A stretch of DNA of 64,000 nucleotides from Amia ocellicauda (GCF_036373705.1 NW_027102716.1:92730-156729), one strand, 5' to 3'. Counted from the first letter of the stretch, positions 1-10,583 are shown. Numbers and translations are program-made. The notes: generated by a model from the sequence alone, not told the origin.

Positions 1-991
1 TGTCAGGAGTGGTGGGGAGTGTGGGTGGATCAGTGGGTGCGTCAGGGGTTGGAGGTGTTGTGGGGTCAGTGCAGTGCAGTCTCTGTGCTCCAGTGATGTG
101 TAGCTCCTCTCTTAGCTCCTCCAGCTGGCTCTGCAGGCTCCTTAGCTGGCTGTGCTGGGGTGTCCTGGTCAGCTCCTCCCTCGCTCTGCGCAGCTCCGTC
201 CTCAGGGTTTGGCTCTGCTCCTCCAGGTCTCTCACTGCTGCTCTCAGCTCATGGATCTCAGCCTTGTGCTGCATCTTTAGTCTGTGCATCTCATCCCGGA
301 GCTGATCGCACAAGGAGGTCTGGGCCAGGGTGCTCAAGGTCTGCTCCCTGAACTCCGCAAACTCCAGCTCCAGCACTGATAGGCATTCCTTTAGTGTTTT
401 AATGTTGCTGGAGAGTTTTGGGGAGACAGGGGGGCAGTCTGTGGGAGATGGGGCACTGTCTGGCTCCGTGTGGCTGGGGGCAGACTGCAGGGTGGCCGGC
501 TCTGGCTCTTGTTTCTCTACCTCAGTCTGCTGCTTTGAGGTGTGGAAGCCGAGAGCTAATTGGTCCAGGCTGCTCTCGCTGCCCTGCACCATGATGGTCC
601 CGTTGTGGTATACATTAAAAGTGAGCATCACACTGTCTGTGTCTTTCTCTACCAGCACTGAGATCTGCCTGCCTCTGCTAATGCCCCTCTTGTTGTTATT
701 GGGGTATGTCTGGCACAGGGTTTTGTGAAAGGCGCTGTAGAACAGTAGATTGTTCTTGACCCTGTTTTCTCCTTTACCGGTGTAGTCTAGGATGAGGGTC
801 TCAGGAGATGCTCTCATCACAGCTTGTTTGTAGTCCTTCTTAGCCTGTGCAGAGCGAATGTCTTCAGGGTATCGGATTTCAAAAGGCAGCTCTGCAGTCA
901 GACTGCTGTTCGATAGATTTCTATCAGTCTCAGTGGCAGTTGGGCTCTCTCCTACTGTCACTCTATTCAAATCGGAGCTCTGCATTTTCAT
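1..991 (-). CDS. Long open reading frame, coiled-coil protein, cut by window edge
   Basis: An uninterrupted minus-strand frame of about 330 codons runs from an ATG at 991 (a second in-frame ATG is at 985) to the left edge and is still open there. An in-frame TAG lies five codons upstream of the first ATG, so the start is well supported for a single-exon gene. The N-terminal half (roughly residues 30-150) looks like a small folded domain, with a K-G-E-N-R-V-K-N-N-L motif near residue 70 and an H-N-G-T-I-M-V-Q-G-S motif near residue 140. A proline/serine-rich linker follows, then about 90 residues of heptad-like, Glu/Arg/Leu-rich sequence (residues ~200-300), and a Pro/Thr-rich tail. By pattern it resembles the ORF1-type coiled-coil proteins of fish LINEs, but I do not recognise the family with certainty. 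It could also be a multicopy host gene. Intactness contrasts with the decayed elements around it. Confidence 0.6.
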   Translation of the reverse strand, partial: MKMQSSDLNRVTVGESPTATETDRNLSNSSLTAELPFEIRYPEDIRSAQAKKDYKQAVMRASPETLILDYTGKGENRVKNNLLFYSAFHKTLCQTYPNNNKRGISRGRQISVLVEKDTDSVMLTFNVYHNGTIMVQGSESSLDQLALGFHTSKQQTEVEKQEPEPATLQSAPSHTEPDSAPSPTDCPPVSPKLSSNIKTLKECLSVLELEFAEFREQTLSTLAQTSLCDQLRDEMHRLKMQHKAEIHELRAAVRDLEEQSQTLRTELRRAREELTRTPQHSQLRSLQSQLEELREELHITGAQRLHCTDPTTPPTPDAPTDPPTLPTTPD

Positions 992-1289
992 TGGCTGAGT
1001 CAACTACTGAGAATGCTTATTTATTTTATTAATACATATTTTTTTGTTTAATTATTTGTCTCTTACCTCCAATTCTTGTCTTCAGCTTTTCTTTTCTGAC
1101 TTTTCTTCCTGAACTGTCTCTCTGCTTTCTTCTTTTTGTGTTTCTCTTAAAATTATTATTTTTTGAATACTTTTTCTTCTGAATTTCTATTCCATGTCTT
1201 CTGTGTATGTTTATAGTGCTATATATTCATTTGTAAATCACAAATTAAATCCGCTTATGTATAAAAACAAATGTTTTTTAGGAGCTCAT
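992..1289. other. AT-rich sequence, no gene seen
   Basis: About 300 bases of T-rich sequence just upstream of the minus-strand reading frame at 991. It would contain that gene's 5' flank if the gene is real. No other coding or RNA signal is visible. Confidence 0.5.
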
Positions 1290-1293
1290 ATTC

Positions 1294-1349
<56 letters not shown>

Positions 1350-1401
1350 TTTCATTTGTATTGTCAAAGCAATTGGACATACATACACATACATACATAT
1401 A
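1290..1401 (+). repeat. Composite repeat, (CT)n plus AATTCATTTGTATTGTC core plus ATAC tract
   Basis: A (CT)n run (about 1298-1342) is followed by a short core reading AATTCATTTCATTTGTATTG, then GGACATACATAC-type tetranucleotide repeats. The same arrangement recurs at about 21520-21660, 23600-23715, 48625-48722 (reverse), 55245-55350 (reverse), 60170-60262 (reverse) and 62493-62640 (reverse). Here the Tc1 transposon at 1402 sits at the same point in the ATAC tract as the Tc1 copy ending at 48624, so the two are probably duplicates of one insertion. Confidence 0.8.
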
Positions 1402-2540
1402 CACTCACCTAAAGGATTATTAGGAACACCTGTTCAATTTCTCATTAATGCAATTATCTAATCAACCAATCACATGGCAGTTGCTTCAATGCATTTAGGG
1501 GTGTGGTCCTGGTCAAGACAATCTCCTGAATTCCAAACTGAATGTCTGAATGGGAATGAAAGGTGATTTAAGCAATTTTGAGCGTGGCATGGTTGTTGGT
1601 GCCAGACGGGCCGGTCTGAGTATTTCACAATCTGCTCAGTTACTGGGATTTTCACGCACAACCATTTCTAGGGTTTACAAAGAATGGTGTGAAAAGGGAA
1701 AAACATCCAGTATGCGGCAGTCCTGTGGGCGACAATGCCTTGTTGATGCTAGAGCTCAGAGGAGAATGGGCCGACTCGATTCAAGCTGATAGAAGAGCAA
1801 CTTTGACTGAAATAACCACTCGCTACAACCGAGGTATGCAGCAAAGCATTTGTGATGCCACAACACGTACAACCTTGAGGCGGATGGGCTACAACAGCAG
1901 AAGACCCCACTGGGTACCACTCATCTCCACTACAAATAGGAAAAAGAGGTGAGACATTCAGATGGTAGAGTCAGAATTTGGCGTAAACAGAATGAGAACA
2001 TGGATCCATCATGTCTTGTTACCACTGTGCAGGCTGGTGATGGTGGTGTAATGGTGTGGGGGATGTCTTCTTGGCACACTTTAGGCCCCTTAGTGCCAAT
2101 TGGGCATCGTTTAAATGCTACGGCCTACCTGAGCATTGTTTCTGACCATGTCCATCCCTTTTTGACCACCATGTACCCATCCTCTGATGGCTACTTCCAG
2201 CAGGATAATGCACCATGTCACAAAGGTCGAATCATTTCAAATTGGTTTCTTGAACATGACAATGAGTTCACTGTACTAAACTGGCCCCCACAGTCACCAG
2301 ATCTCAACCCAATAGAGCATCTTTGGGATGTGGTGGAACGGGAGCTTCGTGCCCTGGATGTGCATCCCACAAATCTCCATCAACTGCAAGATGCTATCCT
2401 ATCAATATGGGCCAACATTTCAAAAGAATGCTTTCAGCACCTTGTTGAATCAATGCCACGTAGAATTAAAGCAGTTCTGAAGGCGAAAGGGGGTCAAACA
2501 CAGTATTAGTATGGTGTTCCTAATAATCCTTTAGGTGAGT
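1402..2540 (+). mobile_element. Tc1-like DNA transposon (family A), defective, right end truncated
   Basis: The left terminus reads CACTCACCTAAAGGATTATT after a TA target dinucleotide (1400-1401). The right inverted repeat ends in AATCCTTTAGGTGAGT but lacks the last G and the TA. It runs directly into 5S spacer sequence (TCATCGTAGCTC) at 2541. The terminus type is widespread in fish Tc1/mariner elements (DD34E transposase superfamily). The missing TA shows that the right junction was made by rearrangement, not by transposition into the array. Confidence 0.93.
1550..2509 (+). pseudogene. Tc1 transposase remnant (family A)
   Basis: The coding region is split over three frames: 1550-1789, then about 1790-1952, then 1949-2509. 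The first part holds the N-terminal paired-type helix-turn-helix (motif LSISQSAQLLGFSRTTISRV). The last part holds the second catalytic aspartate (QQDNAPCH) and the catalytic glutamate (SPDLNPIEHLW) of the DD34E triad. The first catalytic aspartate (WSDESRF in the related copy at about 48000) is missing because a segment of roughly 80 bases is deleted near 1952. A frameshift lies near 1780. The protein would normally bind the inverted repeats and cut and paste the element; this copy cannot be active. Confidence 0.9.
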
Positions 2541-2648
2541 TCATCGTAGCTCTTAATACTCTCTTTCTGTCTGGAGGAGATATAATTGAAGTATTGTACA
2601 CGTACCCGGCTACTTTCAACACCCTTTGCTGCACTGATATTTTTCCCT

Positions 2649-2679
<31 letters not shown>

Positions 2680-2736
2680 GGAAGTTCCGTCAATACCCAC
2701 CAGCCTTTAAGAGACATCATGCAGCCAGGCTTTTTG

Positions 2737-2855
2737 GCTTGCAGCCACACCGTCCTGAACGCGCCCGATCTCGTCAGATCTCGGAAGCTAAACGGGGCAG
2801 GGCCTGGTCAGTACTTGGATGGGTGACCTCCTGGAAATACCAGTTGCAGCAAGCT
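2737..2855 (+). rRNA. 5S rRNA-like gene, copy 1
   Basis: First unit after the Tc1 junction. Box C reads GGATGGGTGACC. The 3' end is altered (AGTTGCAGCAAGCT) and the terminator run is only three T, so transcription termination may be poor. Confidence 0.85.
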
Positions 2856-3070
2856 CTTTCGTCTCCTGGGTAACATCATCGTAGCTCTTAGTACTCTCTT
2901 TCAGTATGGAGGAGATATTATTGAAGAATTCTACACGTACCCGGCTACTTTCAACACCCTTTGCTGCACTGATATTTTTCCCTCCATTTTTCTTTTTTCT
3001 TTTTTATTTTGCTGGAAGTTCCATCAATACCCTCCAGCCTTTAAGAGACATCATGCAGCCAGGCCTCTCG

Positions 3071-3190
3071 GCTTGTGGCCACACTGTCCTGAATGCGCCC
3101 GATCTCGTCAGATCTCGGAAGCTAAACGGGGCAGGGCCTGGTCAGTACTTGGATGGGAGACCTTCTAGAAATACCAGGTGCTGCAAGCTT
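3071..3190 (+). rRNA. 5S rRNA-like gene, copy 2
   Basis: Starts GCTTGTGGCC; box C is the canonical GGATGGGAGACC type; five-T terminator. Confidence 0.88.
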
Positions 3191-3398
3191 TTTACGTCTC
3201 CTGGGTAACTTCATGGTAGCTCTTAATACTCTCTTTCTGTCTCCAGGAGATATAATTGAAGAATTGTACACGTACCCGGCTACTTTCAACACCCTTTGCT
3301 GCACTGGTATATTTCCCTCTATTTTTCTTTTTTTTTTTGCTGGCAGTTCCGTCAATACCCGCCAGCCTTTAAGAGACATCATGCAGCCAGGCATCTTG

Positions 3399-3518
3399 GC
3401 TTGCGCCCACACCATCCTGAACGCGCCCGATCTCGTCAGATCTCGGAAGCTAAACGGGACAGGGCCTGGTCAGTACTTGGATGGGAGACCTCCTAGAAAT
3501 ACCAGGTGCTGCAAGCTT
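3399..3518 (+). rRNA. 5S rRNA-like gene, copy 3
   Basis: Starts GCTTGCGCCC; box A variant GGGACAGGGCC; canonical box C; five-T terminator. Close twin of copy 6. Confidence 0.88.
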
Positions 3519-3736
3519 TTTACGTCTCCTGGGTAACTTCATCGTAGCTCTTAATACTCTCTTTCTGTCTCCAGGAGATATAATTGAAGAATTGTACACG
3601 TACCCGGCTACTTTCAACACCCTTTCCTGCACTGATATTTTTCCCTCCATTTTTCTATTTTTTTTTTTTTTTTTTTGCTGGAAATTCCGTCAATACCCGC
3701 CAGCCTTTAAGAGACATCATGCAGCCAGGCATCTCG

Positions 3737-3856
3737 GCTTGCGGCCACACCGTCCTGAACGCGCCCGATCTCGTCAGATCTCGGAAGCTAAACGGGGCAG
3801 GACCTGGTCAGTACATGACTGTGAGACCTCCTGGAAATACCTGGTGCTGCAAGCTT
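3737..3856 (+). rRNA. 5S rRNA-like gene, copy 4
   Basis: Box C is disrupted (ACATGACTGTGAGACC in place of ACTTGGATGGGAGACC); four-T terminator. Probably a weak or inactive copy. Confidence 0.85.
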
Positions 3857-4070
3857 TTACGTCTCCTGGGTAACTTTATCGTAGCTCTTAATACTCTCTA
3901 TCTGTCTGGAGGAGATATAATTGAAGTATTGTACACGTACCCAGCTACTGTCAACACCATTTGCTGCACTGATATTTTTCCATCCATTTTTCTTTTTTTT
4001 TTTTTTTTTTGCTGGAAGTTCCGTCAATACCCGCCAACCTTTAAGAGACATCATGCAGCCAGGCCTTTCG

Positions 4071-4190
4071 GCTTGTGGCCACACCGTCCTGAATGCGCCC
4101 GATCTCGTTAGATCTCGGAAGCTAAACGGGGCAGGGCCTGGTCAGTACTTGGATGGGAGACCTCCTAGAAATACCATGTGCTGCAAGCTT
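4071..4190 (+). rRNA. 5S rRNA-like gene, copy 5
   Basis: Canonical-type box C; ATCTCGTTAG in the loop; CCATGTGCTG near the 3' end; five-T terminator. Confidence 0.87.
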
Positions 4191-4398
4191 TTTACGTCTC
4201 CTGGGTAACTTCATGGTAGCTCTTAATACTCTCTTTCTGTCTCCAGGAGATATAATTGAAGAATTGTACACGTACCCGGCTACTTTCAACACCCTTTGCT
4301 GCACTGGTATATTTCCCTCTATTTTTCTTTTTTTTTTTGCTGGCAGTTCCGTCAATACCCGCCAGCCTTTAAGAGACATCATGCAGCCAGGCATCTTG

Positions 4399-4518
4399 GC
4401 TTGCGCCCACACCATCCTGAACGCGCCCGATCTCGTCAGATCTCGGAAGCTAAACGGGACAGGGCCTGGTCAGTACTTGGATGGGAGACCTCCTGGAAAT
4501 ACCTAGTTCTGCAAGCTT
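4399..4518 (+). rRNA. 5S rRNA-like gene, copy 6
   Basis: Like copy 3 at the 5' end (GCTTGCGCCC, GGGACAGG). The 3' part differs (CCTAGTTCTGCAAGC), which weakens the helix near the 3' end. Four-T terminator. Confidence 0.86.
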
Positions 4519-4741
4519 TTACGTCTCCTGGGTAACTTTATCGTAGCTCTTAATACTCTCTCTCTGTCTGGAGGAGATATAATTGAAGTATTGTACACGT
4601 ATCCAGCTACTGTCAGCACCCTTTGCTGCACTGATATTTTTCCATCCATTTTTCTTTTTTCTTTTTTTATTTTTTTTTTTTGCTGGAAGTTCCGTCAATA
4701 CCCGGCAACCTTTAAGAGACATCATGCAGCCAGGCCTTTCG

Positions 4742-4861
4742 GCTTGTGGCCACACCGTCCTGAATGCGCCCGATCTCGTCAGATCTCGGAAGCTAAACGG
4801 GGCAGGGCCTGGTCAGTACTTGGATGGGAGACCTCCTAGAAATACCAGGTGCTGCAAGCTT
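4742..4861 (+). rRNA. 5S rRNA-like gene, copy 7
   Basis: GCTTGTGG start, canonical-type box C, five-T terminator; one of the copies closest to the array consensus. Confidence 0.88.
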
Positions 4862-5070
4862 TTTACGTCTCCTGGGTAACTTCATCGTAGCTCTTAATAC
4901 TCTCTTTTTTTCTCCAGGAGATATAATTGAAGAATTGTAGACGTACCCGGCTACTTTCAACACCCTTTGCTGCACTGGTATATTTCCCTCTATTTTTCTT
5001 TTTTTTTTTTGCTGGCAGTTCCGTCAATACCCGCCAGCCTTTAAGAGACGTCATGCAGCCAGGCATCTTG

Positions 5071-5189
5071 GCTTGCGGCCACACCATCCTGAACGCGCCC
5101 GATCTCGTCAGATCTCGGAAGCTAACGGGGCAGGGCCTGGTCAGTACTTGGATGGGAGACCTCCTAGAAATACCAGGTGCTGCAAGCTT
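5071..5189 (+). rRNA. 5S rRNA-like gene, copy 8
   Basis: One base is missing in box A (AGCTAACGGGGC), shortening the gene by one. Box C is canonical type; five-T terminator. Confidence 0.86.
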
Positions 5190-5404
5190 TTTACATCTCC
5201 TGGGTAACTTCATCATAGCTCTTAATACTCTCTTTCAGTCTGTAGGAGATATTATTGAAGAATTGTACACGTACCCGGCTACTTTCAAAACCCTTTGCTG
5301 CACTGATATTTTTCCCTACATTTTTCTTTTTTCTTTTTTTTTTTGCTGGAAGTTCCGTCAATACCCGCCAGCCTTAAAGAGACATCATGCAGGTGGGCCT
5401 CTCG

Positions 5405-5524
5405 GCTTGCGGCCACACCGTCCTGAATGCGCCCGATCTCGTCGGATCTCGGAAGCTAAACGGGGCAGGGCCTGGTCAGTAGTTGGATGGGAGACCTCCT
5501 AGAAATACCAGGTGCTGCAAGCCT
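5405..5524 (+). rRNA. 5S rRNA-like gene, copy 9
   Basis: GTCGGATCTCGG loop variant, AGTAGTTGG change before box C, and AAGCCTTTTAC at the 3' end, with a four-T terminator. Upstream flank has CAGGTGGGCC instead of CAGCCAGGCC. Confidence 0.85.
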
Positions 5525-5739
5525 TTTACGTCTCCTGGGTAACTTCATCGTAGCTCTTAATACTCTCTTTCTGTCTGGAGGAGATATAATTGAAGAATTG
5601 TACACGTACTAGGCTACTTTCAACACCCTTTGCTGCACTGATATTTTTCCCTCCATTTTTCTTTTTATTTTATTTTTTTGCTGGAAGTTCCGTCAATACC
5701 CGCCAGCCTTTAGGAGACATCATGCAGCCAGGCCTTTCG

Positions 5740-5859
5740 GCTTGTGGCCACACCGTCCTGAATGCGCCCGATCTCGTCAGATCTCGGAAGCTAAACGGGG
5801 CAGGGCCTGGTCAGTACTTGGATGAGAGACCTCCTAGAAATACCAGGTGCTGCAAGCTT
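5740..5859 (+). rRNA. 5S rRNA-like gene, copy 10
   Basis: Box C variant GGATGAGAGACC; five-T terminator. Confidence 0.86.
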
Positions 5860-6068
5860 TTTACGTCTCCTGGGTAACTTCATCGTAGCTCTTAATACTC
5901 TCTTTCTGTCTCCAGGAGATATAATTGAAGTATTGTACACGTACCCGGCTACTTTCAACACCCTTTGCTGCAATGGTATATTTCCCTCTATTTTTCTTTT
6001 TTTTTTTTGCTGGCAGTTCCGTCAATACCCGCCAACCTTTAAGAGACATCATGCAGCCAGGTCTCTTG

Positions 6069-6188
6069 GCTTGCGGCCACACCGTCCTGAACGCGCCTGA
6101 TTTCATCATATCTCGGAAGCTAAACGGGGCAGGGTCTGGCCAGTACTTGGTTGGGTGACCTCCTGGAAATACCAGGTGCTGCAAGCTT
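6069..6188 (+). rRNA. 5S rRNA-like gene, copy 11
   Basis: Diverged: GATTTCATCATATCTCGG loop, GGGTCTGGCC box A, TTGGTTGGGTGACC box C. Partner of copy 25, 4,735 bp away. Confidence 0.83.
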
Positions 6189-6396
6189 TTTACGTCTCCT
6201 GGGTAACTTCATCGTAGCTCTTAATACTCTCTTTCAGTCTGGAGGAGATATTATTGAAGAATTGTACACGTACACGGCTACTTTCAACAGCCTTTGCTGC
6301 ACTGATATTTTTCCCTCCATTTTTCTTTTTTTTTTTTGCTGGAAGTTCGTCAATATCCGCCAACCTTTAAGAGACATCATGCAGCCAGGCCTCTCG

Positions 6397-6516
6397 GCTT
6401 GCAGCCACACCGTCCAGAACGCCCCCGATCTCATCAGATCTTGGAATTTAAACGGGGCAGGGCCTGGTCAGTACTTGGATGGGTGACCTCCTGGAAATGC
6501 CAGGTGCTGCAAGCTT
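6397..6516 (+). rRNA. 5S rRNA-like gene, copy 12
   Basis: GCTTGCAGCC start, TCTTGGAATTTAAACGG at box A, GGGTGACC box C. Box A change removes the GAAGCTAA core, so polymerase III promoter activity is doubtful. Partner of copy 26. Confidence 0.82.
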
Positions 6517-6741
6517 TTTACGTCTCCTGGGTAACTTCATCGTAGCTCTTAATACTCTCTTTCTGTCTGGAGGAGATATAATTGAAGAATTGTACACGTA
6601 CCCGGCTACATTCAAAACCCATTACTGCACTGATATTTTTCCCTCCATTTTTCTTTTTCTTTTTTTTTTTTTTTTTTTTTTGCTGGAAGTTCCGTCAATA
6701 CCTGCCAGCCATTAAGAGACATCATGCAGCCAGGCGTCTCA

Positions 6742-6861
6742 GCTTGCGGCCACACCATCCTGAACGCGCCCGATCTCGTCAGATCTCGGAAGCTAAACGG
6801 GGCAGGACCTGGTCAGTACTTGGATGGGAGACCTCCTGGAAATACCAGGTGCTGCAAGCTT
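6742..6861 (+). rRNA. 5S rRNA-like gene, copy 13
   Basis: CAGGACCTGG variant; canonical-type box C; five-T terminator. Confidence 0.87.
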
Positions 6862-7080
6862 TTTACGTCTGCTGGGTAAGTTCATCGTAGCTCTTAATAC
6901 TCTCTTTCTGTCTGGAGGAGATATAATTGAAGTATTGTACACGTACCCGGCTACTTTCAACACCCATTGCTGCACTGATATTTTTCCCTCCATTTTTCTA
7001 TTTTTTTTTTTTTTTTTTTTCTTGGATGTTCCGTCAATACCCGCCAGCCTTTTAGAGACATCATGCAGCCAGGCCTCTAG

Positions 7081-7200
7081 GTTTGCGGCCACACCGTCCT
7101 GAACGCGCCCGATCTCATCAGATCTCGGAAGCTAAACGGGGCAAGACCTGGTCAGTACTTGAATGTGAGACCTCCTGGAAATACCTGGTGCTGCAAGCTT
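7081..7200 (+). rRNA. 5S rRNA-like gene, copy 14
   Basis: Starts GTTTGCGG, breaking one helix I pair; CAAGACCTGG and TTGAATGTGAGACC box C; four-T terminator. Repeated exactly 1,351 bp later as copy 18. Confidence 0.83.
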
Positions 7201-7422
7201 TTACGTCTCCTGGGTAACTTTATCGTAGCTCTTAATACTCTCTTTCTGTCTGGAGGAGATATAATTGAAGTATTGTACACGTACCCAGCTACTGTCAACA
7301 CCCTTTGCTGCACTGATATTTTTCCATCAATTTTTTCATTTTTATTATTATTTATTTTTTCTGCTGGAAGTTCCGTCAATACCCGCCAACCTTTAAGAGA
7401 CATCATGCAGCCAGGCGTCTTG

Positions 7423-7542
7423 GCTTGCGGCCACACCGTCCTGAACGCGCCCCATCTCGTCAGCTCTCGGAAGCTAAACTGGGCAGGGCCTGGTCATTAC
7501 TTGAATGTGAGACCTTCTGGAAATTCCAGGCGCTGCAAGCTT
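7423..7542 (+). rRNA. 5S rRNA-like gene, copy 15
   Basis: GCCCCATCTCGTCAGCTCTC loop, ACTGGGCAGGG box A, TTGAATGTGAGACC box C, six-T terminator. Same subtype as copies 19, 30 and 34. Confidence 0.83.
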
Positions 7543-7763
7543 TTTTCGTCACCTGGGGAACTTCGTTGTAGCTTTTAATACTCTCTTTCTGTCTGGAGGA
7601 GATTTAATTGAAGAATTGCACACGTACCTGGCTACTTTCAACACCCTTTGCGGCACTGATTTTTTTCCCTCCATTTTTCTTTTTTTCTTTTTTTTTTTTA
7701 TTTGCTGGAAGTTCCGTCAATACCCGCCAGCCTTTAAGAGACATCATGCAGCCAGGCCTCTCG

Positions 7764-7883
7764 GCTTGCGGCCACACCGTCCTGAATGCGCCCGATCTCG
7801 TCAGATCTCGGAAGCTAAACGGGGCAGGGCCTGGTCAGTACTTGGATGGGAGACCTCCTAGAAATACCAGGTGCTGCAAGCTT
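7764..7883 (+). rRNA. 5S rRNA-like gene, copy 16
   Basis: Near array consensus with canonical-type box C and five-T terminator. Twin of copy 20. Confidence 0.88.
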
Positions 7884-8092
7884 TTTACGTCTCCTGGGTA
7901 ACTTCATCGTAGCTCTTAATACTCTCTTTCTGTCTGCAGGAGATATAATTGAAGAATTGTACACGTACCCGGCTACTTTCAACACCCTTTGCTGCACTGG
8001 TATTTCTCCCTCCATTTCTATTTTTTTTTATTGCTGGCAGTTCCGTCAATACCCGCCAGCCTTTAAGAGACATCATGCAGCCAGGCATCTCG

Positions 8093-8212
8093 GCTTGCGG
8101 CCACACCGTCCTGAACGCGTCCGATCTCGTAAGATCTCGGAAACTGAGTGGGGCAGGACCTGGTCAGTACTTGGATGGGAGACCTCCTGGAAATACCAGG
8201 TGCTGCAAGCTT
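8093..8212 (+). rRNA. 5S rRNA-like gene, copy 17
   Basis: Loop and box A changed (CGTAAGATC, AAACTGAGTGGGGC); canonical-type box C; five-T terminator. Confidence 0.85.
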
Positions 8213-8431
8213 TTTACGTCTGCTGGGTAAGTTCATCGTAGCTCTTAATACTCTCTTTCTGTCTGGAGGAGATATAATTGAAGTATTGTACACGTACCCG
8301 GCTACTTTCAACACCCATTGCTGCACTGATATTTTTCCCTCCATTTTTCTATTTTTTTTTTTTTTTTTTTTCTTGGATGTTCCGTCAATACCCGCCAGCC
8401 TTTTAGAGACATCATGCAGCCAGGCCTCTAG

Positions 8432-8551
8432 GTTTGCGGCCACACCGTCCTGAACGCGCCCGATCTCATCAGATCTCGGAAGCTAAACGGGGCAAGACCT
8501 GGTCAGTATTTGAATGTGAGACCTCCTGGAAATACCTGGTGCTGCAAGCTT
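8432..8551 (+). rRNA. 5S rRNA-like gene, copy 18
   Basis: GTTTGCGG subtype, duplicate of copy 14; TTGAATGTGAGACC box C; four-T terminator. Confidence 0.83.
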
Positions 8552-8773
8552 TTACGTCTCCTGGGTAACTTTATCGTTGCTCTTAATACTCTCTTTCTGT
8601 CTGGAGGAGATATAATTGAAGTATTGTACACGTACCCAGCTACTGTCAACACCCTTTGCTGCACTGATATTTTTCCATCAATTTTTTCATTTTTATTATT
8701 ATTTATTTTTTCTGCTGGAAGTTCCGTCAATACCCGCCAACCTTTAAGAGACATCATGCAGCCAGGCGTCTTG

Positions 8774-8893
8774 GCTTGCGGCCACACCGTCCTGAACGCG
8801 CCCCATCACGTCAGCTCTCGGAAGCTAAACTGGGCAGGGCCTGGTCATTACTTGAATGTGAGACCTTCTGGAAATTCCAGGCGCTGCAAGCTT
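8774..8893 (+). rRNA. 5S rRNA-like gene, copy 19
   Basis: Duplicate of copy 15 with CATCACGTC in the loop; six-T terminator. Confidence 0.83.
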
Positions 8894-9115
8894 TTTTCGT
8901 CACCTGGGGAACTTCGTCGTAGCTTTTAATACTCTCTTTCTGTCTGGAGGAGATTTAATTGAAGAATTGCACACGTACCTGGCTACTTTCAACACCCTTT
9001 GCGGCACTGATTTTTTTCCCTCCATTTTTCTTTTTTTCTTTTTTTTTTTTTATTTGCTGGAAGTTCCGTCAATACCCGCCAGCCTTTAAGAGACATCATG
9101 CAGCCAGGCCTCTCG

Positions 9116-9235
9116 GCTTGCGGCCACACCGTCCTGAATGCGCCCGATCTCGTCAGATCTCGGAAGCTAAATGGGGCAGGGCCTGGTCAGTACTTGGATG
9201 GGAGACCTCCTAGAAATACCAGGTGCTGCAAGCTT
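9116..9235 (+). rRNA. 5S rRNA-like gene, copy 20
   Basis: Duplicate of copy 16 with AAATGGGGC in box A; canonical-type box C; five-T terminator. Confidence 0.87.
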
Positions 9236-9444
9236 TTTACGTCTCCTGGGTAACTTCATCGTAGCTCTTAATACTCTCTTTCTGTCTGCAGGAGATATAA
9301 TTGAAGAATTGTACACGTACCCGGCTACTTTCAACACCCTTTGCTGCACTGGTATTTCTCCCTCCATTTCTCTTTTTTTTTTTTGCAGGATGTTCCGTCA
9401 AAACCCGCCAACCATTAAGAGACATCATGCAGCCCGGCCTCTTG

Positions 9445-9564
9445 GCTTGCAGCCACACCGTCCTGAACGCCCCCGATCTCATCAGATCTTGAAATTTAAA
9501 CGGGGCAGGGCCTGGTCAGTAGTTGGATGGGTGACCTCCTGGAAATACCAGGTGCTGCAAGCTT
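9445..9564 (+). rRNA. 5S rRNA-like gene, copy 21
   Basis: CTTGAAATTTAAACGG replaces the box A core and AGTAGTTGG precedes a GGGTGACC box C; four-T terminator. Confidence 0.82.
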
Positions 9565-9787
9565 TTACGTCTCCTGGGTAACTTTATCGTAGCTCTTAAT
9601 ACTCTCTTTCTGTCTGGAGGAGATATAATTGAAGAATTGTACACGTACCCGGCTACTTTCAAAACCCATTACTGCACTGATATTTTTCCCTCCATTTTTC
9701 TATTTCTTTTTTTTTTTTTTTTTTTTTGCTGGAAGTTCCGTCAATACCCGCCAGCCATTAAGAGACATCATGCAGCCAGGCCTCTCG

Positions 9788-9907
9788 GCTTGCGGCCACA
9801 CCGTCCTGAACGCGCCCGATCTCGTCAGATCTCGGAATTTAAACGGGGCAGGGCCTGGTCAGTACTTTTATGGGTGACCTTCTGGAAATACGAGGTGCTG
9901 CAAACTT
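9788..9907 (+). rRNA. 5S rRNA-like gene, copy 22
   Basis: GGAATTTAAACGG box A, ACTTTTATGGGTGACC box C, and GCAAACTT at the 3' end that mispairs with GCTTGC. Probable pseudocopy. Confidence 0.81.
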
Positions 9908-10126
9908 TTTACGTCCACTGGGTAACATCATCGTAGCTCTTAATTCTCTCTTTCTGTCTGGAGGAGATATAATTGAAGAATTGTACACGTACCCGGCTAC
10001 TTTCAACAGCCTTTGCTGCACTGATATTTTTCCCTGCATTATTCTTTTTTTTTTTTTTTTTTTTTTGCTGGAAGTTCCGTCAATACCCGCCAGCCTTTAA
10101 GAGACATCATTTAGCCAGGCGTCTCG

Positions 10127-10246
10127 GCTTGCGGCCACACCATCCTGAACGCGCCCGATCTCGTCAGATCTCGGAAGCTAAACGGGGCAGGACCTGGTCA
10201 GTACTTGAATGTGAGACCTCCTGGAAATACCTGGTGCTGCAAGCTT
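10127..10246 (+). rRNA. 5S rRNA-like gene, copy 23
   Basis: CAGGACC box A variant, TTGAATGTGAGACC box C, four-T terminator. Flank has CATTTAGCC in place of CATGCAGCC. Partner of copy 32 at +3,002. Confidence 0.84.
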
Positions 10247-10463
10247 TTACGTCTCCTGGGTAACTTCATCGTAGCTCTTAATACTCTCTTTCTGTCTGGA
10301 GGAGATATAATTGAAGTATTGTACACGTACCCGGCTACTTTCAACACCCATTGCTGCACTGATATTTTTCCCTCCATTTTTCTATTTTTTTTTTTTTTTT
10401 TTTCTTTGATGTTCCGTCAATACCCGCCAGCCTTTTAGAGACATCATGCAGCCAGGCCTGTAG

Positions 10464-10583
10464 GTTTGCGGCCACACCGTCCTGAACGCGCCCGATCTCA
10501 TCAGATCTCGGAAGCTAAACGGGGCAAGACCTGGTCAGTACTTGAATGTGAGACCTCCTGGAAATACCTGGTGCTGCAAGCTT
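10464..10583 (+). rRNA. 5S rRNA-like gene, copy 24
   Basis: GTTTGCGG subtype like copies 14, 18 and 33; four-T terminator. Confidence 0.83.
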
